A DNA stretch of 64,000 nucleotides. Source: Phallusia mammillata. Its lineage: Eukaryota; Chordata; Ascidiacea; Phlebobranchia; Ascidiidae. The notes under the pieces were generated by a model, which searched no databases, was not told the origin of the DNA, and was given only the letters and a program-made list of their open reading frames with translations. Shown here one piece after another: positions 1-14,300 of this stretch. The position numbers and the translations under genes were made by a program. How positions within the stretch are numbered: position 1 is the stretch's first letter; every line of letters begins with the position of its first letter. The stretch is from positions 1-64,000 of the forward strand of contig QLIY01000089.1 of the NCBI GenBank assembly GCA_003260075.1, read 5' to 3'.

Positions 1-2322
1 GGAATCAATAGAAATCTGCAATTACTGGCAAATAAGATGTAACAGTATGACTTCATTGGACAAGTCCCGTTTCGACGAAAAAAGTATTTAAACTTATGAA
101 ACACAATTAGTCTCTGATCGAAGAGAATAACGGAAAAACTATCCAAAAACGTTTGTCACTTCGTATCGGTAAACCCTAACCATATATCCACCAAAGTGAA
201 TATTTTAGCGCAATTGCGCCATAGAGATTTGTATCACCCTGCTAAATAAACTCAACTCAAGTTCCAGTGTGAGGTAAAAACCTTCAAGTCTACAACTCAA
301 ATCTTAAGGTCCTCATTCAAGATCACTTCAACATTCAAAATGCCCATAGCTTCCAACTTTAAATATGTAGTTTTAACAGTAGGGCAGACCTAACAGGAGA
401 CATCTCTTTGACCCCAAACACAACTTGGGCGGATTATCTTTTTAGACTTGTAATTTCCAACTGTTTTGACTAATTTTTTAAATATCAACTTATTTATTTT
501 TCATTCTTTCTGTACGGTGTAAACGTCGACTTCAAATCTTTTTAAAAACCTCAGTCAAAATGGAAGTAAACGTTTGGATTTTCCTCACCACCAGGCAAAT
601 CCTCCCTTTTTATGAACTAGGCCTACTGCTTTGTGCCATGCTGTATGGGCGACTTATGTTCACATGTAGGCCCGACTCCTTAAGCTTGACCGCAGGTCAG
701 AAGTCCGATGAATTAATTTACAAAAGATGTATGCATACGTACAAGTACTTTCCTTTCGATACAAATATTTTCCTAAAGCGGAGAAATAGTGTCAGCAACG
801 GTCAAGCCACAAGTCACGGATAACACTCTCTTTTGTGAAGGGGCCGTATCTGACCCTCGGGTCGTAGGTTGCTGCGAAAGGGGTCACACCTAAATGGATT
901 TTCTGTCTCTAACATCAACCTTGGTGACAAGTCGTAGTTTAATAGTATTGTTTTATATTTTTTTCCAAACTTTGTTTTAGCTCCACCACTGCTTACAGGT
1001 AAAATGTGCAGCTGTTTCGGACTTGGTGATTATTTTTTGTGCCGCTAACATTTTTTTCCAACCGCAATACGTAACTCGCGAACGAAACGGTCACCGCACG
1101 TGGTCGCTACAACACAAAGATTTAAGATTTGTTTCACGGTTGATTAGTTTTCTTAAATGCGTGCGTTTCAACAGATTCAGACCGCGACTGACGCTCGCTT
1201 TGTGTTGAGTAGGAATGAGTGTTTTACGTTAGTAGAAGCAACTGACTAGACACGGTTGTTGTGGGAACAATCAGGGTTCGTTTTGAGATGAACAAAATAC
1301 GTTACAGTTTAAACATTTAGTCATCTAACTTGTGAAAGTTTATTTTCTTAATGACCGTATTATTAGTTTGTATTCGTTAGGTTTACGTTAGTTTCGAGTC
1401 CAACAGCAACAGCATTGTTGTTTACCACTACCACAGAAAAACTATGCAACAGAAACGTCAGACATTTTAACATTGGATAAAATAAGATTCTGTGGTTTAA
1501 AGGAGATTAAGTTGTAAAAGCATTGCTGTTATATATTTTTGTCCACTTGTAGTTGCATAAATTGTGTACATTGTTGTTTGGTGTTACCAAAGACCATTTT
1601 AACACTGGTGTTTTGGTTGGAGATTGCATTAGTTGTCTTCTTGTGATGTACAATGATCATTTTGCAAACAACAACAACAAAATGTCAAAAGTTAGACAAC
1701 ATTGCAAGCACTTCCTTCACATAAAATAAGATTATATCTATAGATAAGCTTGTAAAGATGTGTAACTAACAATATAAGTTTTATGTCAGGTTTATGCTTT
1801 ATAGTGTAGAATTAGGCTAAAGATTTATTGGAATACAAACCAACAAGTGTTTTATTGACTTTGAACTCATTACGAAGATAAATGTTTTTGAGTAAAGATG
1901 GCAGATAATAAACATCATATCACAGGATGCTTGTCATATATATACTTTCATTGTAAGAACATGAGAACATGGAACTGATTGGAATATATTAAATGCCAAT
2001 CTGATCCCTTATTTAATCCATCTGGTTATTTGTCTAATCCAACAATGCATGACTGGCTAGAAGAGATATATTTTTCACTGCTATTGTGTGTCAGGTTTGA
2101 AACTAATCAATTTGTCCTGACTGTATGTAGGTCACGAAAAAGTGAACCAAAGGGGCAATTTCTTCAATTATCACAAACAGGAACTGACCTGCATTCAAAT
2201 CCCAGTGTTATATTTCTCAGGTCTGGTTAAGTGTGATGCTGTTAGCGAATGCCGCGAATAGTTCAGCATGACATGAACGTTGTAAGTCACCCAGTGTGTT
2301 AGTGGCAGTCTGTATCATTATC
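1..2322. other. Upstream flank of SHANK, no gene seen
   Basis: AT-rich sequence with only short unconvincing reading frames (for example 560-823 and 1979-2230) that lack family resemblance and exon-like splice borders. It should contain the SHANK promoter and 5' UTR, possibly with a non-coding first exon, but no TATA box or initiator can be assigned with confidence. Confidence 0.5.
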
Positions 2323-5300
2323 ATGTCATCCTTCGTTGGAATGCGTTCGGCCACTTCCGAATTGGATATATCGCGCAACTACAACAACAACGTGACAGGA
2401 GCCAGGCTTTTGCGGCAGAAATCAAACACGTCATTGCGGAATATTTCTATGTTCTCAAGAACCGACAAGCCCATTGATGATTGTACAAGGTGCGTTTGTT
2501 TTCGACTCTCTTTTTCCGTTTTCAACATTTAAAATTTATATCGTTTTGCTTGTTGTTTGCCAGCTGCCAATACAAAAACGTTACGCTGAATTCATTGGTG
2601 GTAAGTCTTGTCCTCTATGGGTAGCGCATGTAGGAACTTTTTGTTGTGGCATGAGTCAAAAAATATATATTGTGTTTCTCCTCCTGCCAAATGCGACTGA
2701 CTCGCCGGTGAAACGTGTTTGTTTAAGCGTGTAATCAATGTAATTTACAGCCCATGTATGTTTGCCCGTGAGGTCGATTGAACACGAGATGTGACCTAGT
2801 TCAATTCAGCATTTGTAACCTTATTCAATATAAATATATATCATATGTCACGTGGTTTGTGTTGTTATTGGTTATAATGACGCCTGTTTATTCGGTGCTT
2901 GATCGTCAATATTGAGCAAACATTGTTGGCACGTCGTTGAAAGTACTGTATCTTCGTTGTCTGTGCGTTTGTTTAGCGTTGCCGTTAAATTAGCTCTGCA
3001 TATTGTCCGGCGTATTTGCGTTTCGGACTGCTGCGGTAGCTCTGTTTGTGTACATAAAAGTGTTGTTTATTTTTAAAGACAAGCTACCTCCACTGATGCC
3101 GAGTGGGAGTCCCGACATCGCCTTTTAACCAACGTGAATAGCAACAATAACCATTCTTTGCGTTCGATCGCAACTACAGTTCCACAATCTCCTGACTATC
3201 GAACTTTACTGATGATGAGAAGGCCCATGTCAAAAGTTCCTCGGTTAGTACTTCACATGGTATTGTTGATGGTGTCCTGTTGGCCAGGCCTTTCGTCGTA
3301 ATTTGACACCGAAATGGACAAGCGATATGTGTGAAACAATATAATCTTTGTTGAGCTGTGGAGACTTAAAGACGAGTTATTTCCCACAGTATATCATATT
3401 ACACAAATAAATATGTCTTATGTCACTAGCCATTGCCCCTTTAAAGCAAGTTTTTGTGAGATCTTTGTATATTACGATTGAAACAAAAGGCACAACGACA
3501 CATATTTTAAAATTTGAGTAAAAGAAAAAAATCCGAAATTTAAACCCGAAATGTTTAAGGAGGTACTCTGACTATGACTCGTGTGAGGGGGGGGGGAAAA
3601 TCTAATTAGTGAAAGTTGTACTTTAAACCCGAAATGTTTAAGGAGGTACTCTGACTATGACTCGTGTGACTCGAACGAGTCTGATGACGAGTACCCCGAC
3701 GAGTTACCTGACAACGGCGAAACTGCGAGTGTGTCACGTGCTTCCAACGCCTCAACAAACTCCAATACTTCACAAGGAAGTCTTATCATTGATTCGCCAC
3801 TTCCACATTTGGTAAGCTAAATCGTCGCGAGAAATTGTCATGGCTTGTTGTGGTGGTGGGTAATGTAATAAGCGTTTCTTTGTCTCACAGCTTAATGACG
3901 AACACGAGGCGCCTGAGCCGGATAAATTTCTTACCGACGCCGGATCATCGGATAATCGCGTTCTCCTAAAAATTTCAGTGACGGAGCAGAAATTAACGGT
4001 TTGTGACGTCATTATAGTTGATTACTACACCTGCGAATGGATTAACCTTGACGCAATGACAAGACATCGTCGCTTCCTCAAACAAAGCGCATGTTATATT
4101 GAATTGCACTATTTAAAAGGGGTTTAAACAACATCTAAATATGTGTACAAAAATGGCGAAGTTTTACAAAATACAGGCAAAATTCCGACAGATATAATTT
4201 ATTGACGTGTAACGAGGGAGTATTTTGTACCTCAATCGCAAAAAGGTGCAAGAAATTTCGTGTTTCTCGATTTCAATCATATTTGCCGCTTATCCTATAG
4301 CGGTTTGATTTCTATCACTTGACAACTTAATACCCATAAGCTTATCTCGTGGCACACTGACCGCACCAAGGCCGAATAACAACGTTGGGCAATCGTGGCA
4401 TGTATCTTCGCAAGCATGTGGTAAACGATATCATGCACGCGGAAATAACTCTGTCTGCTGTGACGGCCACTTGGCGACAACTTACCAGTCAGCTGTCCTT
4501 TGTTCCAAACCCCCCAGTTAGCGTGGAAAAGGTCTAGCAGCAGGAACTGGGCGTGTTAGATGTCCTGTTGTCGCTTTCATAAAAGTGATTGCGTTTTGCT
4601 TTACACAGAAATGCTTGCGGGTTGATATATCAGAAACTGCCTGGACAGCAAAGCAAAGAATTATTCAAACACTTGCCAAGGTAAGCAAAGTGTTTATTGC
4701 GTTTTACAGGCAGTTGTTATTTGGTTTGATTGATGTCTTAATTGGCCTTGTTTACAATGTGGTTATGTTGAGTTACAGCGTGGTGGTAATGACTTTATTT
4801 ACACCCACAGAAACTGCTCGACCCATTTAATTACGGATTGTACTGCAAGAAGTTGGGCCGATTTCTTCTCGACCACAAGCCTTTGTCGGAATATGTGGAG
4901 GCGGGTTCAGTGGCCGCATATGAGGTGATTAAATGTAGTGACATGTTTGCCCTATTGCCGCTACACGCTGTCCCACTGTTTACCCTATATCGCACAGACA
5001 AGACATTTTGTTGATTCACCGATTCCCTAACACGTGTGGGTCGTTAGTTCGCCGTTGTGTACGTTAGTGAAAGCGGTCACCATCCCCCAAGCACGCGTAT
5101 CGAACTTCTGAATAATTAATGTTGCGTTACTGTGGCTACTAACAGGTGGTTAGGAACTGCTTTACGTAATCCTCATGGAACTCCCAAAAGCTGAAAATTA
5201 AACTTCCGTCCACGATTGATTTTTGCTGAAATCTCTGGCATTCTAGAGAAACGCAGTGGTTATGTTGGCATGCAGTCGGATCTGAGCATGCTTTTTATAA

Positions 5301-8300
5301 AAGCAAAGATCGATTTAAAATATATAAAAATTCTTTAACTAAGAATTATAGTTCTGTGAAATCATCTTTTTTGGAAAATCTTGAACAACTAGTAAAGTTT
5401 TTTTGTATGGAAAGGGTGTAAAAACGCAACTTTTTCGCACATGCCATTTGGCAATGGTTTTAAAACATCGATTGCAATTTGATACTGTACACGAAACGGA
5501 GTCTTGTAGCACATGCGTAATTTGATCTGTAACGCTCATAACGCCTTCAGGATAACTTCGTCAGGTAACGCTATGTTGCGAGTGCTTGTCAGTTTCGTAA
5601 TTTGGTAGACAGAACATCCGCTTTATGTGCTGTGCCGCGTCTTTTGTGCTTCACAATAAATCAGACTAATTTGCACCTATTCGAGGCGCGCAGTGACCGC
5701 CGCTTATGAGAGTTCATTCCCTGCCTCGGGCTTTGCCAAATCGTGCAATTTGATCGGGCAATCGAGTTACTTAATAGCGGGTGATTTGAGCGGCGCTGGA
5801 ATAATTTAACGTCCACAAACAACTTCAATTTCGACTCCTTGTATTGCTGTTGTTGCAAATATGATTCATTTATCAAATCCATTTATTTTCGCGTCAATCA
5901 TGTTGTGAATCATATACGCTAGAAAGAACATAGGGGGTTGTGCAATTGCATATTTATAAAACTTTGTCCTTCTGTTAAAGTCATACCACTGAAGCGAAAA
6001 CCATTGACCGCATCGCAACAAAATGAGCAAGAAGTATTGTATATTTTTAATATGAAGCGATATGTTTTGTAAACTATATTTTCCACAACTTTTCCCATTT
6101 AAAAGTGCAATAATATGTGCGGCAGATATGTAATTGAATAAGTACACTTGTACAAAGAGGTGATAAGACAAAAGATGTATTTACAGTTGCTGTACTGTGT
6201 TGAAAGTTAAGTTGATTTGTTCGAACCACTGAATCGAACGTTGGCCTTTGATACGCCGAACATTTTCTGTCTTCGCGCTTCATCTGGATTGTCGCAGATT
6301 CTCGTGTTACGTCATAATAGGCGGCTGCCTGTATCACGCAACGCAGGTTACTTGAGCTGCTGATAAATAAGAGAATTTTCGAAATTCCATTTGCTCTGCA
6401 AATTTCGGGAACACAGATACAGTCCAACAGAAAATTGAAACTAAAGCACAACCGATACTTTTCTTTACTCAAAAAATGAATAAAACATTACATTTAATGT
6501 ACCATATCGTCAACTGTAAGTTTCAAAACCAACATGTAAAGTGCAAATTGTCCAGCAGCTTTTCAGCCGAAACTTTGTCGCCTTTTTCCAGATTAAAACC
6601 GAGTAGTAACAGTCAGGCACAATGCCCTAAGATTGTCAAGCTATTTCTGTGTTTGCTTGGCCACAATGCTGTTAAGTCAACACAAGCGTGCTCTGTCTGC
6701 CGTTAGCCCCACTGCCACGTTCACTTATTATAATCGTTTACAAAGCGATTGAAATATGGAACGTATTTAGAAATGTGTCCTGGTTTTCAGCTCCCGGATG
6801 TCTTGACACTAAATAAACATCATCCATTTGCTAAATTTCAATTGCCGAAATATTGCGCTACAAAAACGCTACCACAATAGCAGTTAGCACAAGTTACATT
6901 TGCTTGGTTATGTGTGTTCTTTACTGAAAAAATAATAACAAATGCATCTCAGGCATATAACGGAGCTCAAGTTAATCAAAGTTTTTGTAGATGCTATATT
7001 GTTTATACTTAGTCAAATTCTGAAAAGGCCGACGCATTTTTGTTTCTTTCATAATGAATCTATTGATTTATGGTACTGCGGAACAGCTCAAAATGGTCAT
7101 GCATGTCAATTTTCGAAATTCTTTAATCTGTAACGAAAGTATCCATATGTATCAAAAATATCGGAAATAACAACAAAAATTCGTCATGGTTGTTTCCACT
7201 ACTTATAAAACCCATTGTCCGACGAACTTGCCTTTAAGCATGTGTCAGCGCCAACGAGAACGTTATATTTTATGGTCAGCAGTTAACCTAATACCGACAC
7301 AGACGTATATTACCGCTTAACTATAGCCAGTGGCAATACCTGACGCCCTTCTAGCTTTTAATACCTCCATAATTTGTAGCCACGCGTTTGTTGTGAACTA
7401 ACATGTTGCGCTTTATCATCATTGGGTTATCCGTGTTCATCGTGATTAGTTCAGTGTAAACTTAGACTGGTAAGCCATACAATCGACACAATTCCTGCCA
7501 CACTATTGACGTAAATGCCGATCGCTGTATATGGAATTGTTTTGACTTTTGCGTTGTTCAATCCGGTTTTTCAGGTTTAGTTGAAACTGTTGTTCCACAG
7601 CAAATGGTTTTGATATTATTAAGGTGTCTCTTAAGCAATTTTTGATCTGCTCCCCAACTTAAAAAATAGCTTGAATTGAGATTGATTGTACTTGCTCAAT
7701 TAAATTATATGCCCTTCCTTCGTTTAAAATTGAGGTTGAAATACTTTCTATTTAACGAAATATGAAACACTTAGATACATGAAGTAAGAGAAATAAGGCA
7801 CAACTTCCGCGACACAGTTATTGTGAAATCAAAATGACTCAAACATTTTCCTTGATGTTTTCCGCCGACGTACAGTGTTTGCATATCGTGTGATTTAACT
7901 TGAGTGGTACGTGATTCCTCTACATATTTCGTCCAGCGTATTCCCACATACGACCGACTGGCGGCATCTGACATAAGCGTTGTTGTAATCGGCCATTATT
8001 TATGGCAATAAAAAGCACCTTGTTTTAACTTGAAGTTTTCTCCTTACAAACATTTCTCTACTTGTGGCTTAGGACCATTGAAATCTATGAAATAATTCTT
8101 AAACTTAACATTTTTTGATGAGTTAACATTCAAAAATGTTTGCCACTTATTGATTGTAAGTGGTGACGTATCATATAAAAGGATTGATTTATTTGGGGGT
8201 ATATACGTATTTTCTGTCTTAGCTACCGTTGCTATGTAAGCCTCAATGACATATTTTTACCGTCGGCCCTTGTTTTTTGTTTCAAAAAGCACCTGCCTTT

Positions 8301-11300
8301 TTTCTTCTACGTTTTATATATTTTATGTCACATTGTTGATAGGGTTCGGTACCCGAATTTATTCAGCTAGCTGAAATTGTTAGGTACACAATTCACGGTT
8401 TTGAATAATCTCAGCAAAAAATCAAAGCCAGTATATTTGTGTAAAACATAACGACGTTTCGACAAGTGCTGTTGTCATCATCAGGTTGTAAGAAACATTT
8501 TTTTATTTCTTATAAGTTATGACCTGATGACGACAATAGCACTTGTCGAAACGTCGTTATGTTTTACAAAATTAAATTGTTAATTTTGTAAGTTTGCCTT
8601 TTCTTTCAGCTTCGTTACAAACGTCGGGTTTTCCACCAAATCATGAGGTCACCCAAAGAATCCCGTCAGCTGCTCAAAATGCAGAGCTCCAGCAAGCGCA
8701 AGGAGTTGATGACGCATGTGAGACAGCGGAACACTGACAAAATTCATACCATGATACGAAAGGGGGTCGACCCAAACTTTCACGCCTCGTCATCTGAAGG
8801 TTTTTATTGTTTGTTGCCCAAACAAATATTGACACGTGTTGTTCTGGCACTAAGTTCATCTTGATCGTCTGCCACCTGGTTGACCACGACCTATTAAAAA
8901 TATTGACAGTGTTGTTTTCTTTAACAGCAGCTGGTGCATATTTTTACATTTGTGCTGTGTTATATCTGTTTTAAAACCACACATGATCTTGTTCCAGAAT
9001 AAACACTTTTCATTTTTTTGACATGATAGCTTGCGAAATCTGGGAATCCAGTGATTTTTACATGTTTACAAATTGTATGGAATAAAACGATTGACTAATG
9101 ATGTGTTTTTTCTGTGTTATCGGTAAATATTTTAGCGTCGATAATTTTTTTGCATAGAAACACCGCTGACCCTGGCATCAATAGCAACCGCGAATTCAGA
9201 GGGCGGATTCGATCGTTCCTGTTCACCAGTTATTATGGCTCTGGTGGGTGGAGGTGCTCATCTCGACTTCCGAAATCGCAAAGGAATGACACCAGTCCAT
9301 GCGGCAGCCCGGTCTGGCAACCTCTCTGCTCTAAAGGTAAGGGCCAATTTAAGTGCCCGTTTTGGTGCATGTCTTTTTTAAACTAACATGTTCAAATAAA
9401 AGGATATTTTTATTTGGTTTAAATGGATATATGGTTTGACAGATATGTCCTATGTCAGTGTGGTCCAACTTTATTTTGTTGAGGGCCATTAAAAATCGTT
9501 AACTTACTACGCGGACCAAAGTCTAAAATTTTTCCAGGTAAAACTTTTTTCTGGCACAAACATCAGGGTGATTATATACACCATTTTCAATCAATAGATA
9601 ATTTTATTTTTTATGGGGGGGGGGGGCCAAAGTCTAAAATTTTTCAAGGTAAAACTTTGTTCTGGCTCAAACATCAGGGTGATTATACACCGTTTTCAAT
9701 CAATAGATTATTTTATTTTTATCTTTTATAGTTGTATACCAGTAGCAGCCGTTAAAAGCATTCCGTTTCTACTCTGGCCCAAAAATGCCCGAATGGTCAT
9801 TGACGCAGAATCCTTTGTTACACATAACCTTGTCGTGCGTCACAATAGGAGGGGGGGGGGGTGATATTTTTATTTGGTTTAAATGGATATATGGTTTGAC
9901 ACATATGTCTTATGTCAGTGTGGTTCAACTTTATTTTGTTGAGGGCCATTAAAAATCGTTAACTTACTCCGCGGGCCAAAGTCTAAAATTTTTCAAGGTA
10001 AAACTTTGTTCTGGCTCAAACATCAGGGTGATTATACACCGTTTTCAATCAATAGATTATTTTATTTTTATCTTTTATAGTTGTATCCCATTAGCAGCCG
10101 TTAAAAACATTCAGTTTCTACTCTGGCCCAAAAATGCCCGAATGGTCATTGTCGCAGAATCCTTTGTTACACATAACCTTGTCGTGCGTCACAATAGGAG
10201 ATTTTGAAGCATTTTGTGTTGTTTAAGAGAATTATTCTCACATTTTGAAACATTGAAAACAAAAATTTTAGTTGTTGTTAAAACGTTGGACTTTCGCGGG
10301 CCACAATCGGCACGCGGGCCTGCAGTTGGACCACGCTGTCCTATATTATAGCTGCTGTACGCTCACATTCTGGGTTATTTTTTTCCTCAGACGCTTCTCG
10401 ATTTGGGTGCTTCCCCGGATGTAATCGATAATCGTGACCTTTCGCCCGTTTATCACTGTGGTCTCATTGGATCTCGTGTGGAGTGCTTAATCGTTTTGCT
10501 GCAAAACGGTGCAGATCTGTCCTGCGTCGATTCACAAGGCTGGACCATTCTACATCAGGTAGGATTGGGATTTTTTGTCCGTTGAAAGTAGAAAAAAATG
10601 TCCAAATTTCGTTGTGTTCAAATTAGATACATATTCAAATTATGCTCATTACTAAATGTTTTAATCATAGTGGATGGTAAAGTTTTTTCTCTGCTAAAGT
10701 ATTTCTTGTTTATGTAATTGCTATTCTGAAATATGTTTTTTATGTGCTTTAATGTGTTTTGTGCATTTTCGCAATGAGCGCTCCGAATTGCTTGGTTGCA
10801 TATGTTTCCTGAAATGAGGGGGGGGGGTTATGTGCTTTAATGTGTTTTGTGCATTTGCGCAATGAGCGCTCCGAATTGCTTGGTTGCATATGTTTCCTGA
10901 AATGACAATTAAAATCAAAGCAATACCAGAATATTGTATGCAGTCAACAAATAATTTACATACCGTCGGGTCGGCAGCACTTCGGACAATTCTTGCGCGA
11001 AAACATTCATTAAAAGCCGATTGTTAATTTGAGACACATCCATTGTAATTTGTCGCTACTTCGAAAGTGAGACATTGCGAGAAAGGAATATCTGGGAGTG
11101 GTACCGAATTCTTGTCTGCTCAGCTGTGGAGCTTGTGGGGTGGCTGAACATTGTTACACCACTGTGATGTCACAAACACCTTTTCGCTCCGTCTCCCACG
11201 ATCAGCTGTTGAAGTTGTTAAATACCGCAGTCGTGCGTTTGGTGACACTACTTTTTGGGTTTATTTTGACTGACAATTGGTTGATGGCGAATTTCAATTC

Positions 11301-14300
11301 ACATCGGGTTGATAACACTTGTTATATTTATCATGGAGATAACATATTTTTCCATTTCTTGAAAATGTATTTAAAATGATTGTTTTTTTATCAAATTGTA
11401 GCGGCCTGATGCCCGTGTGCAATTTAAATTCCAGTCTGGCGTATTATTTGTTGTTTGCCCAATTTTCAATTTATTTGCTTCATTTCCCAACAAATTTTCC
11501 ACATCACTGAATCTGTTGTGGTTTCGACCTGTTACTCCACTTTTTTTTCTAAATTTTCGAACTCCTGGCTGTAGTTTGCCAACAGCGCCTAACAGCACAA
11601 ACCCCACCCATTAAATCTACACCACAACAATTCATACTTTCCATCTTTCAGGTGTGTCGCTACGGTCGACTCGCCCATCTTAAAGCGATCCTGGAATCAG
11701 TTGATCAAAACTCGCTGGACGGGACAGCAGCTCTTGTTAATGCTCGCAATGCCACCGGTAACACGCCTTTGCACATTTGCGCGCTGTACAACGAGGAAAT
11801 GTGCTTACGAACTCTATTCAAGCATGGTGCCGACTCGTCGCTGCCCAACTACGCCAACCAAGACGCGTGTCAGGTATGATCCACCGAGTTTCTTGCTCGT
11901 GTCTTTGTCTGAAAGTCAAGATTCTTGTATTCGCCCGCTAAGTACCGGCTGATACTTGTAGTGCACTTGTCATATGCGAGAAGTGGTTTTGCAGAGGGGT
12001 AAAAGCTTTTGTAGAAGTCGAGGAATTTTTGCACATATATAAATGCCTTCATAAGTAAGTAACCCGCAATAGTACAAGGGGAGTGATTGTGTATTGGAAA
12101 AGTTCCACTTTTTAGTATATTTTGCAATATTTTTGTCAAAAGTTTAAATGGTAACCTATCGTGTTAAAGCTGAAAATCTTTGCAAGAAATAATCGCAAAC
12201 ATTGTAGTTTTTCTTTAAAGATACTTTAGCTTGTCCAAAATTCATCAAATCTATTGGAAAAAAATGTTTTGAACGTCCACTTCTTGTCCTACATGCTGGT
12301 CACTCATTCTGCAACCTTTCGTTACTAACCAATTAATTCGTGTGTGTTGCAGGTGGCGGTTGTAGCTGGTAACGTGGAATTAGCCAAACTCATTCAAAAG
12401 TTAGCGGAAGAGCCACCAACGAACGGTAATAAAATACGTCTGTCGCACGACACACAAAGAACCTTGCGATTTACGGTTGTAAATTTTCCAGACCACAACT
12501 AGATGATTGTTGTTTAGACTGCCTCTAAAATTGTTTTACCTCCTGTCCAATCTATAATGCATAAAATTAAGTTTTACGAAGGAGTCTCATCTTTCTAAAG
12601 CTATTAAATATGGAATACAATTTTTTTTGTTAATTTTGCTTATTTCTTATCAATTTAAAAGACAACATTATATATTAGTAAACGCCTGCAATAATAAAGA
12701 TTCGCTACTGTTATTTTTATTATTATTTGCCTTTATATATGTAATTTTTCTTGCGACAGACGACAACGAAGGCAAATCAGCGAGCAGAGTTGCTTCTGGA
12801 GAGTCTGTCCTTGCGAGATTGGATAGCAGCGCTTTGGCGCCCCCGGTGGATGACCCGACATCTGTTTTCCAACCACAAGTAATGACATGTGTCTAAGTTT
12901 GTTTATCATTTGTATTTTTCTTTTCTAAATTGCTTTTTGTATTCATCGAATTCTGACATAAATCAACTATAATGAACCATTTTTACGTTGTTTAAGGAGT
13001 ATCACACAACAACAGATGGACAAGATTTGTCTGTACAAAGACCAACCACTCTGCAACTGTCACCAACAAAAGAGTAAGTAAATTTACGGGTAAATGTGCA
13101 CCGGTCTCTCTTTTATTGGTTCATAGCCTACACCAGGGCACTAAAACACCGTGGTGTGCGGTTAGAACCAAGAATTCAAGGTTTTAAAACAAAAGGAGCA
13201 ACTAACAAAAAACTTCATTGAAAACCAAGGCAACTGTCTTAGCTTTCTCTCTTCGTTTAAAATTTGACCACTTCAACTTGTATAAGGCAGAGTAGATTTA
13301 GTAACAGAAAATGAAAAAAATTATATAATTGGAGTTGTGAAATACAAGTTCAGACAATAGTGTTGGTATTTGAGCAATGTAGTTGCAGTGCGACGCATGA
13401 CTGACTGACTGCCGACACTGTTGTTGTTTCCGGGTCGTATTTCTGTTGACGTCTGCATCAACTTTTGTTAATCGCTAACCATCAAGTTTGTGTGCTTTAA
13501 TAAACAACAGATTCTATGTTTCCTGTTTATTACTATTTCTAAAGCGCGTTTGGATTTGTTGATGTTTACTTTGCTTACATATATTACCAAGCGATATCAT
13601 TTGCCTATAAGTGATATTTTGGTAGGCAGGCTAGGCACAGTTTTGGTGTGACTTTGATAAAAAAGTTTGCTTTAAAGTTAAATTTTGTTCCGAAGAATCA
13701 TGGAAGCTAAATATTTTGCTGTTTGGATGTCGCTATGCCACTTGAAAGCAATTCTCTTTATTGACCATAAATTGCGGAAGAAAACGATCATGAAGTTGTA
13801 CATGTTGCCTTACATTTGTACTTCATTTTACCAGTAGGAGCAAGTACTTGTTTTGTAATTTTTTCTCTCACAATGCATACAAGCAGCTTTGATAAAAGAA
13901 GGTCGACCTTCATTACAAATTGACCTCAATGTTTTGTCTGCCACTAATGGCGATGATGATGATGGGGGGGGGGTATTTTACCAGTAGGAGCAAGTACTTG
14001 TTTTGTAATTTTTTCCCACAATGCATACAAGCAGCTTTGATATAAGAAGGTCGACTTCCATTTCAAATTGACCTCAATGTTTTGTCTGCCACTAATGGCG
14101 ATGATGATGATAGGTTGGTCACGTGACTATTGATCGCGGTCAGTGTAAAAGCAGGATTCTTTCCCAAGCAGGCACTCATCTTTTTGTAGTCATGAATAAT
14201 TGAGGAGACCCTGTACTGCACATTGATCAACGTGAACATTGCACAAACGTGTACGACTGACATAACAGTTTGTTTAGTGCCAAGAATCAACAGTGATGTG

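Larger units (their letters stand above)
8610..12425 (+). other. SHANK ankyrin-repeat exons
   Basis: Five exons (8610-8799, 9158-9336, 10391-10558, 11652-11873, 12353-12425) encode about six ankyrin repeats. Repeat signatures include KGVDPNFHASSSEGETPL, GGGAHLDFRNRKGMTPVHAA, LGASPDVIDNRDLSPVYH, NGADLSCVDSQGWTILHQ and NATGNTPLHICALYN, followed by VAVVAGNVELAKLI. The last two match vertebrate SHANK (ASGNTALHICALYNQE, VAIIAGNFELAEVI) almost residue for residue. In the family this block binds fodrin, sharpin and related partners. Confidence 0.92.

Noticed and set aside
5661-6472. Overlapping minus-strand reading frames in the SHANK intron
   Set aside because: No family resemblance, no splice-consistent borders, and overlapping alternative frames of similar length. 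The SHANK protein is contiguous across the intron without them.
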